64,000 bases of DNA. Origin: Mycolicibacterium komanii (lineage in GTDB: Bacteria; Actinomycetota; Actinomycetes; Mycobacteriales; Mycobacteriaceae). The stretch spans positions 310,001-374,000 of the forward strand of contig NZ_CVTA01000011.1 of assembly GCF_001050035.1 (NCBI RefSeq), read 5' to 3'. Below are positions 27,405 to 35,958 of the stretch, piece by piece. Within the stretch, counting starts at the first letter, position 1. Each line of letters opens with the position of its first letter. Under the pieces are notes generated by a model, which searched no databases, had not been told where the DNA came from, and saw only the letters and a program-made list of their open reading frames with translations. Position numbers and translations under genes: made by a program.

Positions 27405-28767
27405 CCGGTTGGCCGCCGAACTCACGGGAGACGTTGTCCGGCCGCAGGATTCGGGATACGACGCCGCCCGGCTCGGCTACAACCACCTGTTCGACCTGCG
27501 CCCCGATGCGGTCGTGTTCTGCGCGAACACAAGGGATGTCGTCAACGCGCTGTCGTGGGCGCGACGCAACGACGTCGCCGTGCGGGCCAGAAGCGGGCGG
27601 CACTGCCTCGAGGGCTGGTCCGCGGTCGACGGTGGACTGGTCATCGACGTCAGCCGGATGAAATCGACCGCCATCGACGCCGCCTCACAGACCGCGACCG
27701 TCGGCGCTGGACTCAACCAACTCGAAACGGTCACCGTTCTCGGTGAGGCCGGCTTCGCCGCGCCGACGGGAACCGAGGGCACCGTCGGTCTGGTCGGTGC
27801 GACCCTCGGCGGTGGCTTCGGACTGCTCACCCGCAGGTACGGCATGGCCTGCGACAACCTCCTCGCGGCGGAGGTCGTCGTGGCCTCGGACGACGGCGGC
27901 GCGACGGTGATCAGCGCCGACGAGCAGACCCACCCCGACCTGTTGTGGGCATTGCGTGGTGCGGGCAACGGCAATTTCGGCATCGTCACGTCGCTGACGT
28001 ATCGCATTCATCCGCTGACACAGACGATCCATGTGGTGGCGACATGGCCGGGCCTGGAGAAGCTGTCGGAGGTGTTCGACGCCTGGCAACGCAGCGCCCC
28101 GCACGTCGACGATCGTCTGACGAGTCAACTCGAGATCCGCCCGGAAGAGATCGTGATGGTCGCGATACTGGCCTCCGGTTCGCAGACCGAGGCGTGGCAG
28201 ATGCTGGCACCCGTCCTCGCCGTCGGTGAACCCGACGTCTGCACCGTCGACGGACGGTGGGCCGATGTCTACTCGGACTTCCAGATACCGCCGGCCGAGG
28301 AGGCCGCGAACTGGAAATTCGTGTCGCAGTTCGTCTCCGAGCCGTTCCCGCCGGAGGCCATCGGCCTCGTCGAATCGTTCATGGCCACAGCGCCGACGCC
28401 GGACTGCAACTACTTCACAAACGCCCTCGGCGGCGCCGTCCGGAAACGTGAACCGCCCGGGGGTTCGGCGTTCGCGCACCGCGGCGCGCTGTTCTACGCC
28501 GAACCGGGCGCCGGCTGGGGCGTGCGCGGCGGAACACCGGCCACCAAGGACCCGCTGACCGCCGAGTGTCTCGCGTGGTGCACCGAGTTCGGCCACGCGC
28601 TACAGCCCTACACGACCGGCGCCTACGTCAACGTCCCGAATGCCGGTATGCCGCAGTGGGAGTCGGCCTACTGGGGGCCTAACGTCGAGCGACTCCGCGC
28701 GATCAAAGCGACGTACGATCCGCAGGACCTGTTCAGCTTCGAGCAGGGCCTGAGCGGCGCCGGCTGA
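27388..28767 (+). CDS. BBE-type FAD-linked oxidase
   Basis: 459 residues of the FAD_binding_4/BBE family. The FAD domain includes RSGRHCLEGWSAVDGGLVID, where the His is the usual covalent attachment point, and GGGFGLLTRRYGMACDNLL, whose Cys may give the second covalent bond seen in bicovalent flavoproteins. The C-terminal region contains the BBE-type YWGPNVERLRAIKATYDP. Such enzymes oxidise alcohols, amines or sugars with oxygen. Translationally coupled to the permease. Its stop abuts the stop of the convergent next gene. Confidence 0.9.
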   Translation: MSSSTDRLAAELTGDVVRPQDSGYDAARLGYNHLFDLRPDAVVFCANTRDVVNALSWARRNDVAVRARSGRHCLEGWSAVDGGLVIDVSRMKSTAIDAASQTATVGAGLNQLETVTVLGEAGFAAPTGTEGTVGLVGATLGGGFGLLTRRYGMACDNLLAAEVVVASDDGGATVISADEQTHPDLLWALRGAGNGNFGIVTSLTYRIHPLTQTIHVVATWPGLEKLSEVFDAWQRSAPHVDDRLTSQLEIRPEEIVMVAILASGSQTEAWQMLAPVLAVGEPDVCTVDGRWADVYSDFQIPPAEEAANWKFVSQFVSEPFPPEAIGLVESFMATAPTPDCNYFTNALGGAVRKREPPGGSAFAHRGALFYAEPGAGWGVRGGTPATKDPLTAECLAWCTEFGHALQPYTTGAYVNVPNAGMPQWESAYWGPNVERLRAIKATYDPQDLFSFEQGLSGAG

Positions 28768-29250
28768 TCAAACGGGACTGAACCGCACCGCGGCGATTCG
28801 TTCCCGGCGCACCACGTCGGCGAAATCCTCAACCGACGGGATGCCGCCGTCGCGGAACTTCAGCCCCATCATCGCCGGCGCCCGCTTGGGCCCCCAGGCT
28901 TTCGCGCAGCGGTGCGACAACTCGGCGACGAGCGCGGTGTCGGTCAACAGTTCACCGCGCATCTTCGTGGTCCGACCGTCGAACACCACGTCGGCCGTGT
29001 TCCCGTCGCGGAAGTTGTTCTTCCACGGCGCCGACGTCAGCGCATACAGTTCTCCGTCAATCCTGTGCGCGCTCACCGGAATTGAGTACTGACGCCCGCT
29101 CTTGCGGCCGACGACGTCGATCACCATCATGCGACTTCGCAGCGGCCCGGCCAGGGGAGTGCGCAGCAACCTGCCGAGCAGGGGATTCACGGTTCGCAGC
29201 ACCTTGTCCGGCGGATGTGACGACACCACAGCGGCGGTTTGTTCGGCCAT
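28768..29250 (-). CDS. deazaflavin (F420)-dependent nitroreductase family protein
   Basis: 160 residues of the split beta-barrel Ddn/FGD-like family. The hallmark region DVVGRKSGRQYSIPVSAHRI, then ELYALTSAPWKNNFRDG, corresponds to the cofactor-binding barrel. Family members use coenzyme F420 in mycobacteria; the substrate is unknown. ATG at 29250 preceded by a short promoter region. Cytosolic. Confidence 0.85.
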   Translation of the reverse strand: MAEQTAAVVSSHPPDKVLRTVNPLLGRLLRTPLAGPLRSRMMVIDVVGRKSGRQYSIPVSAHRIDGELYALTSAPWKNNFRDGNTADVVFDGRTTKMRGELLTDTALVAELSHRCAKAWGPKRAPAMMGLKFRDGGIPSVEDFADVVRRERIAAVRFSPV

Positions 29251-29303
29251 GCGTTCACGGTAGGACGGCCCGGTCGCGCCGACGGCGTTCTGGCGAAAGT
29301 GGG

Positions 29304-29690
29304 CTACAGCGACCCCAGGTCGTCGGGCACGTCGACGGCGTGTTCGCGCAGCGCCTCGAGCGAGATGATCTCGAGCGTGCGCTCGTGCGTCGACGCCAGC
29401 ACCACCGGCGCGGCGAACCCGTCCTGATAGGCCTTCAGCCAGTTCACCGCGGTGACGCACCAGCGGTCACCCGGCTGCAGACCGGGGAAGCTGTACTCCG
29501 GGCGCGGGGTCGACAGGTCGTTGCCGATCGACCGCTGATGCAGCAGGAACTCCGCGGTCACCACGGCGCAGATGGTGTGGCTGCCGAGATCCTCCGGGCC
29601 TGTCGAGCAGCACCCGTCGCGGTAGAACCCGGTCATCGGGTCGGAACTGCACGGCTCCAGCGGCTCGCCGAGCACATTGAGTTCAGCCAC
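29304..29690 (-). CDS. DUF2237 family protein
   Basis: 128 residues that match the whole DUF2237 pattern: NVLGEPLEPCSSDPMTGFYR, DGCCSTG, GSHTICAVVTAEFL, GNDLSTPRPEY, FPGLQPGDRWCVTA. The many conserved Cys suggest metal or disulfide chemistry, but the function is unknown. ATG at 29690; divergent from the ketosynthase-like gene (81 bp between starts). Confidence 0.88.
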   Translation of the reverse strand: MAELNVLGEPLEPCSSDPMTGFYRDGCCSTGPEDLGSHTICAVVTAEFLLHQRSIGNDLSTPRPEYSFPGLQPGDRWCVTAVNWLKAYQDGFAAPVVLASTHERTLEIISLEALREHAVDVPDDLGSL

Positions 29691-29771
29691 AGTTCGTCCA
29701 TTGTCTCGGAGGGGTCCTAATATTCAGTACTACCCGAAAGTTTTCAGGCGATCAGACGAGGAGCATCCGGC

Positions 29772-31022
29772 ATGGCCGCGCTCAGGACTGGCGACGGATT
29801 TCCCGACATCGTCGTGACGGCGGTCGTCTCGACGACATCGCTGGCCACCGACGCCGAAGAGACCTGGCAGCTGCTCCAGCAGGGCCGCAGCGGCATCCGG
29901 GCGCTCGACAAGTGGTTCATCGAGGAGTTCGACTCCCCGGTGCGCATCGGGGGCACGATCCTCGAAGATCTCGACGAGCAGCTCGACCGCGTCGAACGGC
30001 GCCGCACCTCGTACATGCAGAAGATGTCCACCGTCTTGAGCCGTCGTCTCTGGGAGATCGCGGGCAACCCCGACATCGACACCCGCAGGCTGGCGGTGTC
30101 GGTCGGGCTCGCGCTGGGCAGCACCGAGGAAATCCCCCTGCAGCACGACCTGTGGCGGCAAAAGGGCCTGCGCGCGGTGTCCCCGCTGACGATCCAGATG
30201 TACATGCCCAACGGCGCGGCCGCCGCGGTCGGACTGGACCGCAAGGCGAAAGCCGGCGTCATATCACCGGTGATGGCCGATGCCTCGGGCGCAGCGGCCA
30301 TCGCGCTGGCGTGGCGACAGCTCGTCCTCGGCGAGGCCGACGTGGTGATCTGTGGCGGGGTCGAGACCCACATCGAGGCCGTGCCGGTCGCGGCGTTCGA
30401 CCTGCAAAATCTGTTGTCGACCAACAACGACGACCCCGCGGGCGCCTGCCGGCCGTTCGACAAGGACCGCGACGGCATGGTGTTCGGTGAGGGCGGGGCT
30501 TTGATGCTCATCGAAACCGAGGAGCACGCCAAGGCGCGCGGGGCGCAGCCGCTGGCCCGGTTGATGGGCGCGGCCATGACCTCCGACGCCTACGACTTCA
30601 CCGAGCCTGATCCCGACGGGGAGCGCGCCAGCGACGCGATCACGCGGGCGATCGAACTGGCCGGCCTGTCGCCGACGGACATCGATCACATCAACGCGCA
30701 CGCCACCGGTACGGTCCACGGAGACCTGGCCGAGGCGCGCGCCATCCGCAAGGCGTTCGGTGACCACTCCCCGGCGGTGTACGCGCCCAAGGCGGCGCTG
30801 GGCCACTCCCTGGGCGCCGCGGGCGCCATCGAGGCCGTCCTGACCGTTCAGGCGCTGCGCGACGGGGTCGTCCCGCCCACGCTCAACCTCAAGGATCTCG
30901 ACCCGCAGATCGACCTCGACGTCGTCGCCGAGAGCCCGCGCCGCAGCGACTACCGCTACGCGGTCACCAACTCGTTCGGGCTCGGCGGCTACAACGCCTC
31001 GCTGGCATTCGGCGCCTACTAG
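29772..31022 (+). CDS. KasA/KasB-like ketosynthase homologue lacking the catalytic Cys
   Basis: 416 residues, the KasA length, and alignable with it throughout: [40 protein letters not shown] (first His) and [14 protein letters not shown] (Lys and second His). The nucleophile position reads [11 protein letters not shown], where KasA has PVSACSSGAEA. Asp170 therefore replaces Cys171, in an otherwise intact frame (codon GAT at 30279-30281). Without Cys it cannot form the acyl-enzyme intermediate of condensing enzymes. It may be a decarboxylase, a chain-length partner or an acyl-binding protein. It lies next to mycolate methyltransferase homologues, suggesting a lipid role. Confidence 0.85.
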   Translation: MAALRTGDGFPDIVVTAVVSTTSLATDAEETWQLLQQGRSGIRALDKWFIEEFDSPVRIGGTILEDLDEQLDRVERRRTSYMQKMSTVLSRRLWEIAGNPDIDTRRLAVSVGLALGSTEEIPLQHDLWRQKGLRAVSPLTIQMYMPNGAAAAVGLDRKAKAGVISPVMADASGAAAIALAWRQLVLGEADVVICGGVETHIEAVPVAAFDLQNLLSTNNDDPAGACRPFDKDRDGMVFGEGGALMLIETEEHAKARGAQPLARLMGAAMTSDAYDFTEPDPDGERASDAITRAIELAGLSPTDIDHINAHATGTVHGDLAEARAIRKAFGDHSPAVYAPKAALGHSLGAAGAIEAVLTVQALRDGVVPPTLNLKDLDPQIDLDVVAESPRRSDYRYAVTNSFGLGGYNASLAFGAY

Positions 31023-31023
31023 G

Positions 31024-31072
31024 GATTTGTGTGCGTTTCCGCGCGCTCACCGCGCCGAAACGCACACAAATC
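31024..31072. terminator. 16-bp perfect hairpin between convergent genes
   Basis: GATTTGTGTGCGTTTC (31024-31039) pairs exactly with 31057-31072. It fills the gap between the ketosynthase stop (31022) and the stop of the convergent methyltransferase (31075). Probably a bidirectional terminator; its GATTTGTGTGCG core recurs near selA. Confidence 0.6.
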
Positions 31073-31074
31073 GC

Positions 31075-31950
31075 TTACTTGGTCAGCGTGAACTGGCCGA
31101 CGTAGCTGACGTTGCGCGAAAAGAAGTCCGAGCAGCCGCGCAGGTACTTCATGTACCGGTCGTAGACCTCCTGCGACGTGGCCGCGATCGCCTTGTCCTT
31201 GGCGGCCTCCAGGGCATCGGCCCAGGTGTCCAGCGTCCGCACGTAGTGCGTGGTCATGTCGTCGAAGTCCGCGACCGTGAAGCCCGCGTTCCCGCCGTAC
31301 TCGTAGACGTCCTCGTCGCACGGCACCGCGCCGCCGGGGAAGATCTCCTTGGCGATGAACCGCATGAACTTCAGGTCCGACATCACGATCGGGATGCCCA
31401 GCTCGGGCCAGCGCTTGAGCGGGTGCCCCATGATCGTCTGCAGCACCATCCGGCCGTCGGCGGGCATGACGCGGTAGCAGGTGTCGAAGAACGCCTTGTA
31501 CTTCGACTTCGGCCACGCCTCGAACGCCTCGATCGACACGATGCGGTCGACGGGCTCGTCGAACTCCTCCCAGCCCTTGAGCAGCACCCGCCGGGAGCGG
31601 TCCGTGTCGACCGCGTCGAGGATCTGCTGACCGAGCGCGTGCTGGTTGCGGCTCAGCGTCAGGCCGACGACGTTGACGTCGTAGGTCTGGATCGCGCGCT
31701 TCATCACCGAGCCCCAGCCGCAGCCGACGTCGAGCAGCGTCATGCCCGGCTTCAGGTCGAGCTTGCGAAGTGCGCGGTCGATCTTGGCGTACTGCGCCTC
31801 TTCGAGCGACATGTCGTCGCGTTCGTAGTACGCACAGCTGTAGGTCCGCGTCGGATCCTGGAAGAGACCGAAGAAATCGTTCGAGAGGTCGTAGTGGGCT
31901 TGTACGTCTTCGTACGCGACCTTCATCGTCGTTCCCGAACTATCCGACAT
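31075..31950 (-). CDS. mycolate-type methyltransferase homologue with altered active site
   Basis: 291-residue cyclopropane-fatty-acid-synthase family protein (PcaA/CmaA/MmaA group). Family features: YDLSNDFFGLFQDP, YSCAYYER (Cys39), SAM motif LLDVGCGWGS and WEEFDEPVDRIVSIEAFE. Two active-site positions differ from the family: the EH of FEHFG is EA (Glu144 kept, Ala145), and the later HTI motif is QTI (Gln171). In E. coli CFA synthase the equivalents of Glu144 and Gln171, E239 and H266, bind bicarbonate, the general base. Reaction may be changed or lost. ATG at 31950. Confidence 0.85.
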   Translation of the reverse strand: MSDSSGTTMKVAYEDVQAHYDLSNDFFGLFQDPTRTYSCAYYERDDMSLEEAQYAKIDRALRKLDLKPGMTLLDVGCGWGSVMKRAIQTYDVNVVGLTLSRNQHALGQQILDAVDTDRSRRVLLKGWEEFDEPVDRIVSIEAFEAWPKSKYKAFFDTCYRVMPADGRMVLQTIMGHPLKRWPELGIPIVMSDLKFMRFIAKEIFPGGAVPCDEDVYEYGGNAGFTVADFDDMTTHYVRTLDTWADALEAAKDKAIAATSQEVYDRYMKYLRGCSDFFSRNVSYVGQFTLTK

Positions 31951-32030
31951 CTCTTTGGCCTCCTATGCGGTTACGCGACCCCGACGACCCCGTAACGACC
32001 AAGTGTTATATCGCACTTTCGCTAACCCGG

Positions 32031-32975
32031 CTAAGCAGCCGCCTTTTCGCACGTGAACTGAGCGACGTCGGTGTACCCGTCGCGGAAAAGATCGGCGCAG
32101 CCGGTCAGGTATTTGCGGAAGCGCTCGTAGATCTGCTCGGAGGTGATCGCGATCGCCTCGTCCTTCTTGGCTTCCAGGTTCGCTGCCCAGGTATCGAGCG
32201 TCTTGACGTAGTGCGGCTGCAGGTGCTGCTCGCGGGTGACGGTGTAGCCGGCCTTGTTTGCGTGGTCACGCACCATCGATGCCAGTGGCAAACGTCCGCC
32301 GGGGTAGATCTCGTCCATGATGAACTTGATGAATCTCACCCGGGACATGGTCAGCGGCAGGCCCTTTGCCTTGATCTCCTCGTCCTCGGGAATGATGATC
32401 GTGTGTAGCATCATCACGCCGTCGTCGGGCATCCAGCTGAACGTCTTCTTGAAGTAGTCGTCGTACTTGTTGAAGCCGAAGTGCTCGAACGCACCGATCG
32501 ACACGATCCGGTCGACTCGGCCCTCGAACTCCTCCCACGGCTGCAGCCGGACTTCCATCTTGCGGTCGCTCTTGATGTTGGCGAACCGGTTCTCCTCGAT
32601 GTGACGCTTCTGGTTCTCCGAGAGCGTCAGACCGATCACGTTGACGTCGTACTTCTCCACCGCCCGCTGGATCGTCGACCCCCAGCCGCAGCCGATGTCC
32701 AGCAGCGTCATACCGGGCTGCAGGCCCAGCTTGCCGAGGGAGAGATCGACCTTCGCCTGCTGCGCCTGTTCGAGGGTGTAGTCATCCTTCTCGAAATATG
32801 CGCAGCTGTAGGTCTGGGACGGGTCCTGCCAAAGCCTGAAGAACTCGTTGGAGATGTCGTAGTGGAACTGGACTTCCTTCTTGTCCGAGCCGCGGGTCTG
32901 CGAAGCGGACTTGGACAGCCACTTCGACTGGGCCTCCGGTGTCGAGCTCTGCTGTGTATCTGAGGTTTCTGCCAC
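32031..32975 (-). CDS. mycolate methyltransferase / cyclopropane synthase (MmaA/CmaA/PcaA family)
   Basis: 314 residues. All family residues are in place: YSCAYFE (Cys58), SAM motif [19 protein letters not shown] (Glu164) and LHTII (His191). Transfers a methylene or methyl group from SAM to double bonds of meromycolate chains. I cannot say from sequence whether the product is cyclopropane, methoxy or keto. GTG start at 32975. An N-terminal extension of about 30 residues is rich in Ser, Gln and Thr. It is upstream of, and in line with, the altered paralogue at 31075, 80 bp apart, so both could be one transcript. Confidence 0.9.
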   Translation of the reverse strand: MAETSDTQQSSTPEAQSKWLSKSASQTRGSDKKEVQFHYDISNEFFRLWQDPSQTYSCAYFEKDDYTLEQAQQAKVDLSLGKLGLQPGMTLLDIGCGWGSTIQRAVEKYDVNVIGLTLSENQKRHIEENRFANIKSDRKMEVRLQPWEEFEGRVDRIVSIGAFEHFGFNKYDDYFKKTFSWMPDDGVMMLHTIIIPEDEEIKAKGLPLTMSRVRFIKFIMDEIYPGGRLPLASMVRDHANKAGYTVTREQHLQPHYVKTLDTWAANLEAKKDEAIAITSEQIYERFRKYLTGCADLFRDGYTDVAQFTCEKAAA

Positions 32976-33099
32976 GGTCCACCCTTAAAACTGATCGACG
33001 GACGAATATTCGGCTAATCGCGCAGTTCTGTTCGACACGATGTGAGAAACAGTACCTCCGACGATGACGGTGTCGGGGGGTGGCACCACGACATTCGGC

Positions 33100-35475
33100 T
33101 TAGATTTTCGAATTCCTCGTCATCCACCGCATCACCTGCCAACCGACGAACACCGGCAGCCACGTCGTCAGCACCCGATAGAGCAGAACTGACGGCACGG
33201 CGACCGACGCGGCCATGCCGAATGCCGCCAATCCGCCGATCAGCGCCGCCTCGACGGCCCCGATACCGCCGGGCGTCGGCGCGGCCGAGGCCAGCGTGCC
33301 GCCGACCATCGTCACCACCGTCACAGTGATGAAAGACGTGTCGCCGCCGAACGCCTCGATCGCGGCCCACAGCGCGAACGCGTTACCCAGCGTCGTGGCC
33401 GCACAACCCGCCATGATTATCGCCAGCCGCCGCGGTTCCCGCGCCAGCGCGATGAGGTGCCCGATGACCTCCTGGAGCCGCGGCCGCACCGCCGTCGCCA
33501 ACCACCGGCGCAGCTTCGGCACCAACAGGAACGTGCCGACCAGGCCGAGCAGCAGCCCGCCGATCAGATACAGCAGCGTCACGTTCGGGACGAACCGCGA
33601 CAGGTCCGCCGACACGCCCGCGGCCGTGGAGAAGAAGATGAGCAGGCCCAGGTGGGTGATGACCTGAACCGACTGTTGCAGCGCGACGGCGGTGGTCGCG
33701 CGCATCGGGCTCACGCCGCCCTTCTGCAGATAGCGCGCCGACAGCGCCAGACCGCCCACACCCGCGGGCGTCGTCGTCGCGGCGAACTTGTTCGCCACCT
33801 GCATGACGATCAGCCCCCACAGGCTGACCAGCCCGTCGGCGCAGGCCCAAAGTGCCGCTGCCGCACCGAGATACGTCAAGCTCGACGCGGCAAGACCCAG
33901 CAGTGCCCACCACCAGTTCGCGGTGCGCAGTTCGGTGATGAACGTCGGGACCGAGGACAGGAACGGATAGGCGACGTAGACCAGCGCGGCCAGCAGCACC
34001 AGCTGGATCACCTGGCCGCGGGTGAACCGCGTGACCGTCTCGGTGCGGATCTCGTCGACGCGGGTCTGGCGTTTGACCTCGTCGCGGGCGGCGGAGATGA
34101 CGGCCTTGGCCCCGGTCACCGAGCTGCGGATGCGCAACGGCACCGCGGCCATGGTCAACCGGCGCGACGCGCTCAGCACCGTGTCCTTGCCGAACGCGTC
34201 GATCGCGGCGCGCACCGCCGACTGGGCGTCGTAGAGATGCGTCGTCGTCACCAACAGCTGGGCGATGTCGCTGCGCAGTTGGGCGTCGGTGGCGCCGTAC
34301 TCGGCATTGTCGAAGCCGCCGAACAGCACGGCGTCGTCGTCGACGGTGATCTCGCTGTTGCGCAGGTCGCCGTGGGAGATCTGGCAGTCGTGCAGTTCGC
34401 GCAGCGACTCCCACACCCGGCTGACGGGCATCGAGTCCACACACTCGCTGATCGGGATCCCCCGGGGCGGGGTGTGCGCGTACAGCGTCCAGCCGCGGTC
34501 CAGGGCGGCGACGGCGATCGTCGACGTGTTGGCGATCTTGAGCTCACCGATCGCGATGGCCATCAGCGCGCGGTGTTCGACGAGGCGGCGCATCGACGCG
34601 TGCAGCGGCGCGGTCTCCCGGTCGCGGAACCGCACCTTGCGCCACAGCTGCAGCAGCACACCGCCGCCGCGCTGGTGCGGGCCGTACAGCTCCATCACCG
34701 CCGTGGCCTGCTGATCCTCGCAGCTCGCGTTGAGCACCAGCGGTCCGGCGCCGGCCGGCCGCAGCACCCGGAGACCGGTGACGACGCAACCGCGGCGGGC
34801 CATCGCCCGCACGGCGCCGTCCAGCGGCACCTCCAGTCCCGGGGTTCCGACGACGAGCACCACCAGGGCGCCGACGAACCAACCGGCGGCCAGCCCCACG
34901 AGAGAGCGGGCCGGCACGACCGCGCTGACCACCAGGGGGATCGGCACGAACGCCAGCAGCAGCGTCCACCACCAGCGCCGCCAGCGGGCGGGCAGCCACG
35001 GCCCGGAGACGGTGAGCACCGCGGCGAGCATCGCAATCCAGCGCGGGTCGTCGACGAACTGCGAGGCGAACGTGTCGAGCCGGTCCGACAGGTCGAAGTG
35101 CCAGCGTGGCGCGGTCAGCCCGAAACCGCTGATGGACAGCGCGGACCCGGCGATGACGGCGGCCGCGGCGTATGCGCCGAGCAGCTTCCATTGGCGCGAG
35201 AGGATCAGGCTGACCAGGATCACGAACGGCAACGCGACGATCGCGACGCCGTAAACGAGGTAGACCAGGTTGGCCTGGGTCGGCGTCAGCACCGCGACGA
35301 TCTCGGAGATCGAGCGTTCGAGCGCCACCCACTCGTTGCGGGTGATCACGGACCCGGTGATGACGACCGCGAGGAACAGCGCGGCCAGCACGACCCGGAC
35401 GATGTCGTTTGTACGCCGCGTCAACGGTTGCAGCAGGCTGCCGGAGACGGTGATGTCCCGTCCGTCAACGCGCAT
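33100..35475 (-). CDS. YbhN-type membrane protein with central kinase-like domain
   Basis: 791 residues in three parts. Residues 1-220: about six TM helices. About 230-450: soluble domain resembling a degenerate protein-kinase/APH fold, with HGDLRNSEITVDDDAVLFGG, where a canonical loop would be HGDLHxxN and the metal Asp would be in FDNAEYG. About 490-790: a lysylphosphatidylglycerol-synthase/YbhN-type TM domain (UPF0104) with TTTPAGVGGLALSARYL and PTPGGIGAVEAALIGGL. It may act in transfer or flipping of a lipid-linked group. I cannot assign the substrate. ATG or GTG at 35475. Confidence 0.8.
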   Translation of the reverse strand: MRVDGRDITVSGSLLQPLTRRTNDIVRVVLAALFLAVVITGSVITRNEWVALERSISEIVAVLTPTQANLVYLVYGVAIVALPFVILVSLILSRQWKLLGAYAAAAVIAGSALSISGFGLTAPRWHFDLSDRLDTFASQFVDDPRWIAMLAAVLTVSGPWLPARWRRWWWTLLLAFVPIPLVVSAVVPARSLVGLAAGWFVGALVVLVVGTPGLEVPLDGAVRAMARRGCVVTGLRVLRPAGAGPLVLNASCEDQQATAVMELYGPHQRGGGVLLQLWRKVRFRDRETAPLHASMRRLVEHRALMAIAIGELKIANTSTIAVAALDRGWTLYAHTPPRGIPISECVDSMPVSRVWESLRELHDCQISHGDLRNSEITVDDDAVLFGGFDNAEYGATDAQLRSDIAQLLVTTTHLYDAQSAVRAAIDAFGKDTVLSASRRLTMAAVPLRIRSSVTGAKAVISAARDEVKRQTRVDEIRTETVTRFTRGQVIQLVLLAALVYVAYPFLSSVPTFITELRTANWWWALLGLAASSLTYLGAAAALWACADGLVSLWGLIVMQVANKFAATTTPAGVGGLALSARYLQKGGVSPMRATTAVALQQSVQVITHLGLLIFFSTAAGVSADLSRFVPNVTLLYLIGGLLLGLVGTFLLVPKLRRWLATAVRPRLQEVIGHLIALAREPRRLAIIMAGCAATTLGNAFALWAAIEAFGGDTSFITVTVVTMVGGTLASAAPTPGGIGAVEAALIGGLAAFGMAASVAVPSVLLYRVLTTWLPVFVGWQVMRWMTRNSKI

Positions 35476-35591
35476 GTATCAACGATCTTCCCGATCCGGG
35501 GCCACGTCGGTAGCGACCCGCCGACAACTTAGCCGTTGACCGGTCGGAAGCGGTTCATTGGCCGATCGGGGACCTCGAGGTCAGATGGAGG

Positions 35592-35852
35592 TCAGATCGC
35601 GTACTGCCTCGGCTCGTGCTGGACCGAGATCCAGTGTTCGGTGGTGAACTCGTCGACGGCCCATTGGCCGCCGAACCGGCCGATGCCGGACGCCTTCTCC
35701 CCGCCGAACGCGGTGTTGGCGTCGTCGTTGACCGGTGCGTCGTTGACGTGGGTCATCCCGGTGTCGATGCGACGGGCGAAGCGCACGGCGCGCTCGACAT
35801 CGCGGCTGAACACCGCCGACGACAGTCCGTATTCGGTGGCGTTGGCCAGGGT
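35592..35852 (-). pseudogene. 3' fragment of an aldehyde dehydrogenase gene
   Basis: 87 codons encode only the C-terminus of an aldehyde dehydrogenase: [60 protein letters not shown]. This fits benzaldehyde/vanillin-type dehydrogenases, which are near 480 residues. A TGA at 35853-35855 in the same frame stops it on the 5' side, and the sequence beyond has no ALDH similarity. The NAD-binding and catalytic parts are missing, so the gene was cut by a deletion or rearrangement between it and the P450. Confidence 0.75.
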
Positions 35853-35958
35853 TCACGAGCGGGCTACCCGGAGCCGACGGTGTTATGCGGGGGGTGCGTC
35901 ACAAAGCGATGCGCCGTAGCTGTTCCATTTCGCGCGCGCCGCTCGTACGCTATTAGGC

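Noticed and set aside
33457..35532. 691-codon open frame on the plus strand opposite the YbhN-like gene
   Set aside because: Shadow frame. Composition (very rich in Arg, Gln, His) is not protein-like and the minus strand encodes a membrane protein with clear domains.
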